From Lodderomyces elongisporus (taxonomy: Eukaryota > Ascomycota > Pichiomycetes > Serinales > Debaryomycetaceae): a stretch of DNA of 64,000 bases. The number at the start of each line of letters is the position of its first letter. Positions within the stretch are counted from its first letter, which is position 1. The stretch lies in NCBI RefSeq assembly GCF_030384665.1, contig NC_083674.1, positions 2,604,001 through 2,668,000 on the forward strand, written 5' to 3'. The notes beneath the pieces are model-generated. The model was not told the origin of the DNA. It was given only the letters and a program-made list of their open reading frames with translations, and searched no databases. A program made the translations under genes and the position numbers. Shown piece by piece: positions 31,500 through 41,619 of the stretch.

Positions 31500-31858
31500 A
31501 GACTATATTTTTTTTTTTGGTCATGACACGAAAAGTGTCGTTAACAAATACATTAGATTTATAGAGTTTCAAATAAATGTGTAATAAATTGAATTTAAAA
31601 GAATTAGAAAACGGAATAAAAAAGAATTGAAAATAAAAAATTGATTAATTCATTCAAAACTCGTCTAAAATATTATTATTACTATTTATTTATTTATTTT
31701 ATTTATTTTATTTTCTAATTATATGTAAATCGTAAAATATACAAGAAATAAATGAACTTATACACACAAGCATGCTAAAGCCTCTTCCCTTACTCCTTCA
31801 AACTTTTTTTTAACTCGCCAACACACCCTCATAATTTTTTTTTTATTATCTTTTTTTT
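31500..31858. other. Convergent intergenic region MEU1-PTR
   Basis: 3' ends of two convergent genes. AT-rich with TTTA repeats at about 31681-31712; nothing else is seen. Confidence 0.65.
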
Positions 31859-33613
31859 TTAGGCAAGGCTCTTTACTGAGTGTGGGAATGAGTGAATAGG
31901 CCTCAACACAGCTTCATCTAACTCGTTTTCATACTCCAAGTTGTTCCATGCTTCTTCCTTGGCATTATAGCTCCTGTAAATGAACCAGAACAAAATACCT
32001 GCAATGAATGCCGAAACAGCCAAACCAGTGAAAGTCCATACCATTTTAGGGTCAACACTCACTGGTGACAATGCAATACCCAATGCAGCACCAAATGCAT
32101 TGGTGACAAGGAAAAGCGACATAACAAACGATTTCATACTTACTGGTGCCTTGGTGTATGCATATTCAAGACCAGTGATTGATGCAAGAATTTCACTCAT
32201 GGCAATCAACCAATAAGCTGGAGTTTGCAATGCAATGTGGATATCGTTACCGTTTGGACAATCGGATGGGTGGTCGTAACATGGACCAGCTTTATAGATG
32301 TAATGTTGTAACACGGCAGCGTAAATCATGGATCCACTAGCAAACATGAATCCGAAAAAGATACGTGTGATGGGTTTCAACTTGAATGGGGTGTATGCTC
32401 TAATGAATGGGTAAACACCACGTTCCATGATTGGGATAAAGATGATAATGGCAATGGAGTCAATGGCTTGAAGGAAATCATTTGGCAATCCGTGTGCTCT
32501 CATTGTACCGGCTTGTGAAACGAAATTGTTCAACATTTGACCGTAAACAAGCCAGTAAACAGGGAAGAAAAGGAAAACTTTACATGCGGCAATAGCTCTC
32601 TTGATCTCATCGACAAAGTGGTCATCCCAATCGTAAGCTTTATCACTTTTAGATGGCTTAATTTTTTCGAAATTGAACCCTTTACGAGCAGCCGCCCAAA
32701 CGCATCTAAATGTTCTTGAGATAACCTTGTCACCAACGGGAACTTTGATATACTTGTTTTTACCAATTATGAGCACAACCACACCAACAAAGAAGAAACA
32801 GAATGGCAACAAGTATGCAGTCCAGAAACCCTTGTGTGCTTCCAACTCAGTTGTTGCAATAACTGAAAGTGAACCAATGTTGATCATAAGATAAAAGACA
32901 CTAAATGTTCTTTGAATAGTGAGTGCGGGGTCAACAACGACTCTTTCACCTTTTTTAGTAATCTTGATGTATGGGTTTCTCTTTGGCACTTGATCAGCAA
33001 TCAAGGGACTCACGTTTGACTTGATCATACCAGTTGCAATACCAATGATGATAATAGCGGCAACAAAACCACCAGTACCAACTGATTTACTAGTGATTGA
33101 TGGGATAGATGTGATGAAAAGAAGGAAAATACCAATGATGTAGATACCCGTGGCCCAACAAATAGTTGTGAAACGACCCAAATAAGTGTCTGCCAACCAT
33201 GCACCACCAATTGGTGTGACGTAACACCAAAACTGGAAAAAGTAACTGAGCGCAGTTGCACCTTGTTGACCCAATTGCAATGCACCTGCTGGGTGATCGT
33301 CAGGACCATTTTGCATATAGTTTTGGAAAGGAGCACTAAGACCGTAGTAACTGAAACGTTCGGCCAACTCGACTACGGCAACAAGCCAAGCAGAAGCTGG
33401 AATATCACCCACAACGTGTCTAAGGTCTTTCAATTCTTGTTCTGTGGGCTCTCTGCCTTCGTCGCTCTCTGGATTGGAGAAAGCATCTAAAGAACTACCT
33501 TCTTGCGATTTGGCTTGAGCAACAATTTCGACATTTTTCTCTTCTAATGGTGGTGGTGGTGTTGCAATTCGGTTTTCACCGATATTGATTTGACTCTGTT
33601 CCTTTTCTGCCAT
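31859..33613 (-). CDS. POT-family di/tripeptide transporter (PTR2-like)
   Basis: A 584-residue proton-coupled oligopeptide transporter at the plasma membrane. A hydrophilic N-terminus of about 80 residues is followed by twelve expected membrane helices. The POT signature VELAERFSYYGL lies at the start of TM1. FFQFWCYVTPIGGAWLADTYLGRF is the second family signature (residues about 128-151). A conserved loop carries GMIKSNVSPLIADQ and IQRTFSVFYLMINIGSLS. Length is near S. cerevisiae Ptr2 (601). CTG yeasts have PTR2 and PTR22 paralogues, and I cannot tell which this is. GATAAG sites upstream fit nitrogen catabolite control. Confidence 0.93.
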   Translation of the reverse strand: MAEKEQSQINIGENRIATPPPPLEEKNVEIVAQAKSQEGSSLDAFSNPESDEGREPTEQELKDLRHVVGDIPASAWLVAVVELAERFSYYGLSAPFQNYMQNGPDDHPAGALQLGQQGATALSYFFQFWCYVTPIGGAWLADTYLGRFTTICWATGIYIIGIFLLFITSIPSITSKSVGTGGFVAAIIIIGIATGMIKSNVSPLIADQVPKRNPYIKITKKGERVVVDPALTIQRTFSVFYLMINIGSLSVIATTELEAHKGFWTAYLLPFCFFFVGVVVLIIGKNKYIKVPVGDKVISRTFRCVWAAARKGFNFEKIKPSKSDKAYDWDDHFVDEIKRAIAACKVFLFFPVYWLVYGQMLNNFVSQAGTMRAHGLPNDFLQAIDSIAIIIFIPIMERGVYPFIRAYTPFKLKPITRIFFGFMFASGSMIYAAVLQHYIYKAGPCYDHPSDCPNGNDIHIALQTPAYWLIAMSEILASITGLEYAYTKAPVSMKSFVMSLFLVTNAFGAALGIALSPVSVDPKMVWTFTGLAVSAFIAGILFWFIYRSYNAKEEAWNNLEYENELDEAVLRPIHSFPHSVKSLA

Positions 33614-36068
33614 TTTTCAAAATCAATTCTTGCTAAATGGAAATGAAGAAAAGAAATGAATGAAAAATAAAAAAAAAGTTGTATTTGCAAAAGTGTCTTG
33701 GCTCTTTCGTATAAAAAGACAAGAAAAGAAAAAAGAAAAAAGAAAAAAGAAAAAAAAGTTGAAAAGTTAAAAAAAAGGAGTTGATATGTTTATTTATCTG
33801 AGTGTTGAATTGTTGAGGGAATAAAAATCAAGGAAATCTTTCTAGATTATAAACTACTTTTTTTTTAAAGGAAAGAAATAGAAACCAAAAAAAAATTTTT
33901 AGATCTCCTTCACCGCTTGATAAGAGAAACGGGGCGGAAAGGCGTTATTAGATACTGATGGTAAGGGCGTTCTTGTAATTGGGATAGAGATATAGGGCTT
34001 ATGATTGAGAATGTGAATAGCGGTCAAAAAACGATGACTAAGATGGGATAGGATAGGACCGTTTCTTTTTTATTTTGCCTTTTGTTTTATTTTTTTATCA
34101 TTATTATTATTTTATTTTAATATTGGATGCAAAACAATAGTATCGTGCGGAATATCTGTCAAAACCAGTTGTCAAAATTTAACCTTTTCTGCATGCAAAT
34201 GAAACAATGTTGCACTGAGATGAGATGTTGGTTTCTATTGCTGTAATGACCTACTTTTTATTTCTTTTTTGGTAAAGAAGAAGAAGAAGAAGAAGGAAAG
34301 GAAGAAGAAGAAAAAAAAAACGACACAGATCTTACATGATTCATTATATCTAAGTTTAGTTGAATCACAAGGTCACTTGTACCTTGATAAGATGATGGTT
34401 TTGTTTCTTGTGCTCCGTATTTATCTGAAACTGGTTGTATTTTTTTCGAAAAAAAAGGTGAAAAAAAAACAGTATCGTTGATGTTGGCCAAGACACATTA
34501 ATGACAGGTTTTTCTTTCGTTAAGCCTTTCTTTATTTGGGGTGGAAAAGTCTGCGTAGCCTTCGGCATTTTCGCACTCGTGCCGTACGTTGTTCCTTCGG
34601 CATTTTTTCAAATTTTTTTCAAATTTTTCTTTTTTTTTTTTTGTTTTCTTTTTTCTTCCTTTTCTGTACGGTTGTTTCTCGCCCTATTCGCTTTTCTCGC
34701 CCTTTTCGCACTCCCCTCCGCACCACCGACTAAGCGCAGATTTGGACTGCTACAACGGACTCAGAAAAAGAAAAAAAAAGGACGAAAATTGCCGTATTCA
34801 TACCCCACCTATTATTGTTTCTTTTAAACGTACATAAACCTTTTTCTCTTCTTTTAGTGTGTACTATTTATTTTAAACACTTTAACCTTGAGTTTTAATT
34901 GGAGAACAATTAAGATAGTAGATATCAATATCAACTAGAAAAATAAAAAAGGAGAAAGAGGAGGAGGAGGGGAAATGTTTATTAAAATAAAGGACAGTAT
35001 ATCTCAATGGTTGTCTATTCTTCTCCAGGTTTTGAAGTTTGCAATTGTGGGGTACAAGGAGCAAGCACGGCACGATATACTACGCCGGATTAATCTTAAA
35101 TTGCAAATTCCGCACATGAACCTCTCCCCTTGGCCTGTCTCTCCCAACCCATGTCTCCTGGACTTTCTCGTTCCCCTCTCACGGCACCGTCCCCCTTTCC
35201 CCCTTCCCACCATTGCAAACTTTCAAGTAAGCACTGAAATGCGTACTTATACTAGTGCTAGTGTTAGTGCTATTCGCTCTTTGTTAAAATCGTAATCCTT
35301 TACTAAATCGGTGTCGCGCTGTAGTAGGTGGTATCGGCCCGATGCTTTCTCCCTTTCTTTTATGCTTGTTTTTTATTTCTTTTCTTTTTTAACATGTTGT
35401 GCCTCGTATCGAGGGGGAACGGAACAACAACAACACCAAAAAAAAAGAACAAAAAAAAAAAAAAATTACTTAGTTCCTTTTTCTTGCCAGACCAACCATA
35501 TGGCACTGGTACTTGATTGCCAAAAGCCTCTTGCCGTATGGACGATGAATACCCGTTAGAAAGAAAGAGGGGATTGAGAAATAGAGATTTAACATCCACA
35601 AGTCAATCAATACATACTCAGGTTTTCAAGAAGAGTAGTGGATAAGGAGAGATTAATAAGATCTTTATTATTTTAAATCATTGAATTTTCATTCCAGCTG
35701 CCGCCCTTTGGTTGCTTAAATATAGTCAGATACAAGAACGAAATGGAAAACAAAATTAGAAGAAGCAAAAAACATAAAAGAAAGGGCAAAAAAGCAAGAA
35801 GCAAGAAGTAAAAAGCAGTTTAAAAAGCAGAAATTAAAAGAATTAGCGTTTCTAATATATTACTTATAACATCAGTGGAGGAATCAATCCAATCCACCTT
35901 ATTTGCTGCTATACACAAACGTCGTGAAAAAAAATTATGTCCTTCATTTTATTTTTATATTTTTTTTTTGGTTAAAATAAAACAAAAGAAAATCAGCTTC
36001 CAACAGAAGAAAGAAAGAATAAGAACAGAGTTGTTGGATGGTTGAATGGTTGCATTGCTGCATAAAGT
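33614..36068. other. Intergenic region (2.5 kb) upstream of the peptide transporter
   Basis: It holds the transporter promoter and the permease 3' region. GATAAG occurs at 33919-33924, 34386-34391 and 35641-35646. Segment 34500-35560 is less AT-rich and contains repeated CCTTCGGCATTTT and TTCGCACTC strings, a 106-codon open frame at 34975-35295 with no recognisable content, and a TCGG-C-CCGA inverted repeat at about 35335. No gene can be supported. Confidence 0.55.
33919..34391. promoter_or_regulatory. GATAAG sites upstream of the peptide transporter
   Basis: GATAAG at 33919-33924 and 34386-34391, about 310 and 780 bp upstream of the transporter ATG. This is the core recognised by fungal GATA factors (Gat1/Gln3) of nitrogen catabolite repression. 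Such hexamers also occur by chance in AT-rich DNA. Confidence 0.35.
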
Positions 36069-37832
36069 TTAACAGAAAAAGTGTGCAAACCTTTTGTAGA
36101 AAGGACTTGCCCTGAGTGCTGCTTTTTCTTCAGCAACCTCTTGACGAACCAAATCCAAATCCAATTCAGCTCTACCAGTGTCAATATCAATCTCGTGTGC
36201 TCTGTAGAAAATCTTCCAGTTTCTAGAGTAGATCTTGTGTCCAACATAAAGCACCAAAACAACAGGCACGGTAAGGAAATTTTGGAAGAAAGCTGACGCA
36301 TTTGGTGCTTCACCCAATGGCCACACGGCAATCCAGAATTGCAAACACAATACAACAACATTCAAAAGCAAACCCCAAATAGCACCATATATGCCTGGTT
36401 GTGAAGTATACGTCAACTCCAGTGTGTCTCTACCTTGCACACTCAATGCTCTTCTAAATCTAAGGTGACACAAATTGATAGATCCCCAAGTGAAAATCGA
36501 TGAAAGACCACTCAATGCAAGAAGCCACGAAAAGACCAAACTCTGCTTGTCTGAAGCAGCAAGGAAACACAAGGCACCAAAGATCAATTGAATAATAATT
36601 CCCACCAATGGTCTACCTTGCTTGTCAATGTAACCGAAAATCTTTGGCGCTTGCTTTGATGCAGCCAATGCGGCAAGAGTTCTACTTGAGCCAAACACTG
36701 ATGCATTTCCCACAGATAAGACTGCAACCAAAATAACAACATTCATGATATGGTCAAGAACGTGGATTTTGGCATTCTTAATTGCGATAACAAAGGGACT
36801 TGCTGATGCATAACTTTCGTCGGAAAGCAATCTTGGGTCGTTGTATGGCACCAACAATCCAACAAGGGTAAGACAAACGACATAGAACAACAAGATTCTC
36901 CAAAACACTTGTTTAACGGCTTTTGGAAGATCTCTTCTTGGGTTTGCTGATTCGGCTGCTGCCAAACAACAAAGCTCAGTACCTGCAAAGGCAAAAGCGG
37001 CATTAACAAACACTGAGATTGTACCCTTGACTCCGTTATTGAATGCACCTGGGTCGCGCCAGTGTTTGCCACCAATGTAACCTTTACCGGTACCACCAGC
37101 ACAAAGAATTATACCAAGGATGATAAAGCCCAAACATGCCAACACCTTGATGATGGAAAATATAAACTCAGCCTCACCGTAACCTTTAACGCCAAAGAAG
37201 TTGATGGCAATGATTAATACATAAAAGATAACGACAAATGCAGCCGAGTTGATTTCGGAATTCCAGTACTTTATAGTGACTGCGGCAGCAACTAGTTCTA
37301 AAGGTAGGACAACAAGCCATTGCATGGCATAGTTCCAGGCCATGGCAAAACCCCAGGAAGGGTCGATAAATCTGGTATTGTAGGTGACGAATGCACCAGA
37401 AACAGGGAATGCCACAGCAAGTTCACCCAAGGAGTGAACAGTACAGTAAATCATGGTACCAATCAACAAGTATGCAATCAACAAACCTGCTGGACCACCG
37501 GTGTGCAACGAAGTACCGGAACCGACAAAGAGACCGGTACCTATACTACCACCAATGGCAATCATTTGCAAGTGTCTTGGTTTCAATGATCTTGACAATG
37601 GTGAGTTAGCAGTCATAACGGCAATCTTTTCGGCCTCGGTCAAGTTGGGGTCGATTCCCAACTCATCTGTGTCGGCTCTTTTGAAACTGTCTTTGAATTT
37701 AGCCCATCCTTTCAATGGAGGTCGTGAGTCTTGTTGGTCAAAGGCGTCGATATAGACACCACCCGATTTCTCGTTTGAGGACCCAGAGGCGGCTTCTCTG
37801 GATCTAATATAATCCAACTCCTTTTCTGGCAT
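36069..37832 (-). CDS. General amino-acid permease (Gap1-like, YAT/APC family)
   Basis: A 587-residue plasma-membrane amino-acid/proton symporter. The signature SLKPRHLQMIAIGGSIGTGL marks TM1 after a hydrophilic N-terminus of about 80 residues. Twelve helices follow, including ELAVAFPVSGAFVTYNTRFI and AFAFAGTELCCLAAAESANP, a substrate-pathway motif of the YAT family. The C-terminus ends Phe-Phe-Cys, like the palmitoylated Phe-Trp-Cys end of several yeast permeases. Lys residues in the N-terminus are possible ubiquitylation sites. The frame extends 7 codons further but without ATG; the start is 37832. CTG yeasts carry several GAP paralogues and I cannot say which this is. Confidence 0.92.
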   Translation of the reverse strand: MPEKELDYIRSREAASGSSNEKSGGVYIDAFDQQDSRPPLKGWAKFKDSFKRADTDELGIDPNLTEAEKIAVMTANSPLSRSLKPRHLQMIAIGGSIGTGLFVGSGTSLHTGGPAGLLIAYLLIGTMIYCTVHSLGELAVAFPVSGAFVTYNTRFIDPSWGFAMAWNYAMQWLVVLPLELVAAAVTIKYWNSEINSAAFVVIFYVLIIAINFFGVKGYGEAEFIFSIIKVLACLGFIILGIILCAGGTGKGYIGGKHWRDPGAFNNGVKGTISVFVNAAFAFAGTELCCLAAAESANPRRDLPKAVKQVFWRILLFYVVCLTLVGLLVPYNDPRLLSDESYASASPFVIAIKNAKIHVLDHIMNVVILVAVLSVGNASVFGSSRTLAALAASKQAPKIFGYIDKQGRPLVGIIIQLIFGALCFLAASDKQSLVFSWLLALSGLSSIFTWGSINLCHLRFRRALSVQGRDTLELTYTSQPGIYGAIWGLLLNVVVLCLQFWIAVWPLGEAPNASAFFQNFLTVPVVLVLYVGHKIYSRNWKIFYRAHEIDIDTGRAELDLDLVRQEVAEEKAALRASPFYKRFAHFFC

Positions 37833-38151
37833 TGTAAGAATAGTCTTAGGCAACGAAGAGGTTGTGAGAAACTGTGATTATTAGAAAAATGTGGAAACTT
37901 GGAAACTTGGAAATTTGGAAATTGAGAATCTTGGAAATTCAAAAGTATCAAAAGTGGAGTTTTGCAACGTTCTTATATACTTGTAATAAGTATGTATGAG
38001 ACAGGTGGGAGAGCAACAAAGATCATCTGTTACCACATTCCTCTTCTTTACCACTACAAAAACCATTCGTCCAAGTCCAACATTCAACTTTGTTTTTTTT
38101 TATTTTTGTTTGGCTTTATCATAACTCATATTCCCTATTAATGCCCACTTT

Positions 38152-38500
38152 CTTATCAGTAAGTATCAACACCACAGTGCGTAATCAGCTTGTTCAGAAG
38201 AAGATTATCAGCAATACATATCAGTCTGTGCTTATGCTTGTACTTGTGCTTGTGTTTGTGTCTATTTATTTTTTTGTTTGTCTTTTATTGTTTCTTTGCT
38301 GCAATTTATTTCTGCTTATGTAATATTCTATTGTCTTAGAAATTAGTAAAGGCTAATCACCAATCTTGGAAATTATAACGAAAAAAAAAAATAAAAAATA
38401 AAAAATAAAAAAAAAAATATATAAAATTTTCTAATTATTGCACAAATTAGCCGCCTATTGATAACCAAAACGCCGTATACGCAATTACTATTGGCTTATC
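38152..38500. promoter_or_regulatory. Cluster of GATA-type sites upstream of the amino-acid permease
   Basis: CTTATC at 38152-38157 and 38495-38500, TTATC at 38205-38209 and GATAAC at 38460-38465, between 320 and 670 bp upstream of the permease ATG. This fits GATA-factor control of nitrogen permeases. Matches are direct; use is inferred. Confidence 0.4.
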
Positions 38501-39577
38501 ATGTTGTTCGTGTTGTTCAATAATGTTGTTCAATAATGTTGTTCAGAAGGATAACTTGTTACAAGCTTCTTATTGGTATTGATGAATGGATGCAAAGCAC
38601 ATGAATATAATACAGCAGCAAAATAGTTGTGGAAGAGGGTATTGGGTTTGTTTGGTTGACGACAAACGAGTTATGGACCAGTAAATCATTACCCTTCTTT
38701 CCCCCTTCCTTTTTTCTATAATAATAATAATAACAACAATACTTCTTATTATTATTATTATTTTGTTTTCTTGATCTTTTCTTTTTTTTTATTTTTGGTT
38801 TTTGACAGTCCTGTCAAACTTTGTATAGGTTGAGCAACAACAAAACCAATGGAAAGAATAAAACTGTTCCGCCCTTACTTGCCCCCTCCCCTTCCCGTTC
38901 CCTCCGCATTGCCCCTCCCAAAGTATTGCACAGTCTTATGGTTCAATGGAATTGGGAAATCAAGTTTCTAAACAAGGTGGAGACGATAAGAGCAGTGAGT
39001 ACAAAAAAGAAAAAATTAAATAAAAATAAAAAAATAAAAATTAAAAAAATAAAAAAAAAAAAAAGGACAAAGAAGCAAAGAGTATGTTATGAACTAAGAG
39101 AGGTTAATGAAGAGTAAGAGAAAGAAAGAAAGAAAGAAGGGGGAAAAAAAGGGAAGAAACGCCTTTACGACAACCAATTGTCTGTCAAATGATCCACATG
39201 AGAGATAACATACAAAGCAGAGCTTAGGTAAAATGGATAAAAAAAAAAAAGAAAAAAGAAAAAAGAAATACCCGCGATGACAAAGGCGTTCCAAATTTCC
39301 AAATTTCAAAATTTCAAAATAAGTTCCAGATAAATTTCATACAGTAAAGTAGAACCAACAAGAAGAGGCTTGCCCCTCACGTACACCTTGATACACCATT
39401 GCTACGATTGCTTATCGAGAAAGAGGCAAAAAAAACAAAAAGAAAGCTGAAAACAAAATTTCATTACAACATAGAAGGCGTTAGCGTTGAAGTAAGATCT
39501 CCCATGAAATGTACTTGCAGAGTCCGAGCTCTACAATAGAGACCCTTACCTCTTTTTGCCTCTGTGTGTGGGTGTAG

Positions 39578-39649
39578 GTGTATGAGTGAGTGGGTGTATG
39601 AGTGAGTAGGTGTATGAGTGAGTAGGTGTATGAGTGAGTGGGTGTATGT
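39578..39649. repeat. 16-bp minisatellite, about 4.5 copies
   Basis: Unit GTGTATGAGTGAGTGG, alternating with GTGTATGAGTGAGTAG, four complete copies at 39578-39641 plus a partial copy. The G/T-rich strand bias is notable, but the unit is not a known Candida telomere repeat. Confidence 0.9.
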
Positions 39650-39864
39650 CGATGTTGATGTAGATATAATAATAAATAGAGGCTGAAATATAGATAGGAG
39701 AAAATAGGATCAACTGTTCAACATTTCCGGGTCTTAATTTCCGCATTAATAGATATCTTAGCGCAAAGACATCAAAAAAAGAGATGTTTTGAGCCATACA
39801 AAGAGAGATAAGATAAGTACATGCACCCATAAAAAACACGTGAACAAACTTAGAACCTACGAAT

Positions 39865-39916
39865 GAATTGAATTGAATTGAATTGAATTGAATTGAATCA
39901 AGCAAGCAAGCAAGCA
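39865..39916. repeat. (GAATT)n followed by (AAGC)n microsatellites
   Basis: About seven GAATT units (39865-39898) run directly into about four and a half AAGC units (to 39916). Confidence 0.9.
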
Positions 39917-41619
39917 ATGGTTCAACGACTTAGAAAAAAGTAGCAAAAATAGAACGAAAAAAAAAATGAATAAGAAATTAAACGACTTAAAATGTACCCA
40001 TTAAATTCAAGAACCGTAGTATTATGCTCACTGACTTCAGCCACAGCTCAACTCTTTCCATCTCTCTCTTTTTATTTCCTCTTTCAGTCGCCTCACTCAC
40101 TCTCTCACATACACTCTTTCTCTCTCTTTCTCTCTCTTTCTCTTTCTCTCCCCCCCCCCCCATCCTCTCCACTTTGTTTCATGTGTCACTTCGTAATTTT
40201 GCAAAAAAAAAAAAAAAGAACAAAAAAGAACAAAAAGTCTTGGAAGGTACAACTATTTCTTGTCGCTCTCAAAATGCCGTTCAATCTTTGATCAACACAA
40301 TCATCGACTCCACCGGAAGATTAAGAGAAAGAGAATGAAAGTTGGCAAAATAGCTCAGTGTAGTGCTGTGCATGAACACATGTACATAGAGCGTTCTTTC
40401 TAATGTTTTCCAATTGATACCTCCAAAAATGTAATATTTTTTTTTTCTTTTCAATTTTTACAAGTGTCGAGGTACAGCGCGTCTTTTACGTTGACCGCCT
40501 CTTCACCACCTTGTTCTCTCTGTCTCTTTCTCTCTGTCTCTCTTTCTCTTTCTTAGTCTCTCTAAGAGTGAGTATTTGAGAGAGAAATGAACATAGTGTC
40601 ACGTGACTGTACTATAGTCTTTACAACTCAAATGTCAAGCATAAACTAAATTATCACAGTATATCCAACCAATGGTTTCCTCATGACATCAACTGGGTAT
40701 TTTTCTAGACAGGCAGAGTACATGTCATGGCTACATAGGCTATGGATCAACATACTCGTTCCACTTTTGGTGCTATAGCATTTAATATGCATGGTTTATT
40801 ATTGACCAATTACAAGCATCATAAAAGAAACAACATGCTTACACAGGAAAAAGACTGGTCAATATTGACTATAACCAAGTATATTCTAAAAAGCTAATGA
40901 ACTGATTCAATTTCCAACTAATAGAAGAACAGAATTAGAACAGAAATCTACTTGTATATAAATTTGTCTACATCCTCCTTTGACATTATTTAGAATGTAT
41001 TTCTCTCTTTTGAGAAAGAAAAAAAAACACGAAGTGTTCATTATTTCTAGTTTTTTTTGGGTCCAAATCAAGACAAACTCATTTAAAAAGTGATACTCAA
41101 ATGCAAGCACACACAATGAGTTTACCCCAGATTTCAATACACTATATGTCAAATAATAGAACGGCACTTTTCAAATTTTTGTATTTTAAAGGACTCATAA
41201 AGCATTTAAGCAATTTTTCTTTTTTATTATTATTTTCGTCGACCCCACAGACACTTTCTACGGCATTTTGGACTTACTTCTTCCCCTCATTCTCTTCTCT
41301 TCTGTTTTTTTTTTTCTTTTTGATTTTTCTCTTCTCTCTTTCCTTACCACACGGTTTTGTAGCTAGGCCCATATTTTTGTATTTGACTCACTAGATCAAA
41401 CGTCAAACAAAATAAATGATAAAGAATAAATCAAATTACTTGAAAGTTTTAAAACAAATGATCGGGTATTGCAAAAAAAATATCTATTTCTCCAACTTCC
41501 TAACTTCCTAACTTGCATACTTGCATACCTATCTACACATTACTTTCTAAGTTTTTCTTTGGTTTGGTTTGGTTTGGTTTCTTTTCTTTTCTTTTCTTTT
41601 TTTTTTATATATATCTTCT

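Larger units (their letters stand above)
37833..41619. other. Large gene-free interval (3.8 kb) between permease and BAT
   Basis: The longest stretch without a credible gene. The left part is the permease promoter, with GATA-type sites (38152-38157, 38205-38209, 38460-38465, 38495-38500). Further in are GTTGTTCAATAAT repeats (38510-38545), A-rich (AAAAAAT)n tracts (38380-38425, 39003-39066), a possible hairpin of ATAATAATAATAA and TTATTATTATTAT (38719-38765), a 16-bp minisatellite (39578-39649), GAATT and AAGC repeats (39865-39916), CT repeats (40120-40152) and a GTCACGTGAC palindrome (40598-40607). Open frames are short and mostly repeat-derived. Confidence 0.6.

Noticed and set aside
35004..35213. 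Arg-rich 69-codon ORF on the minus strand
   Set aside because: It is the complement of a pyrimidine-rich stretch; composition explains it and nothing resembles a known protein.
39578..39649. Possible internal telomere repeat
   Set aside because: The 16-bp unit does not resemble the known roughly 23-bp Candida telomere repeats.
40349..40420. TAGCTCAGTGTAG resembling a tRNA A-box
   Set aside because: No B-box or cloverleaf partner follows at the right distance.
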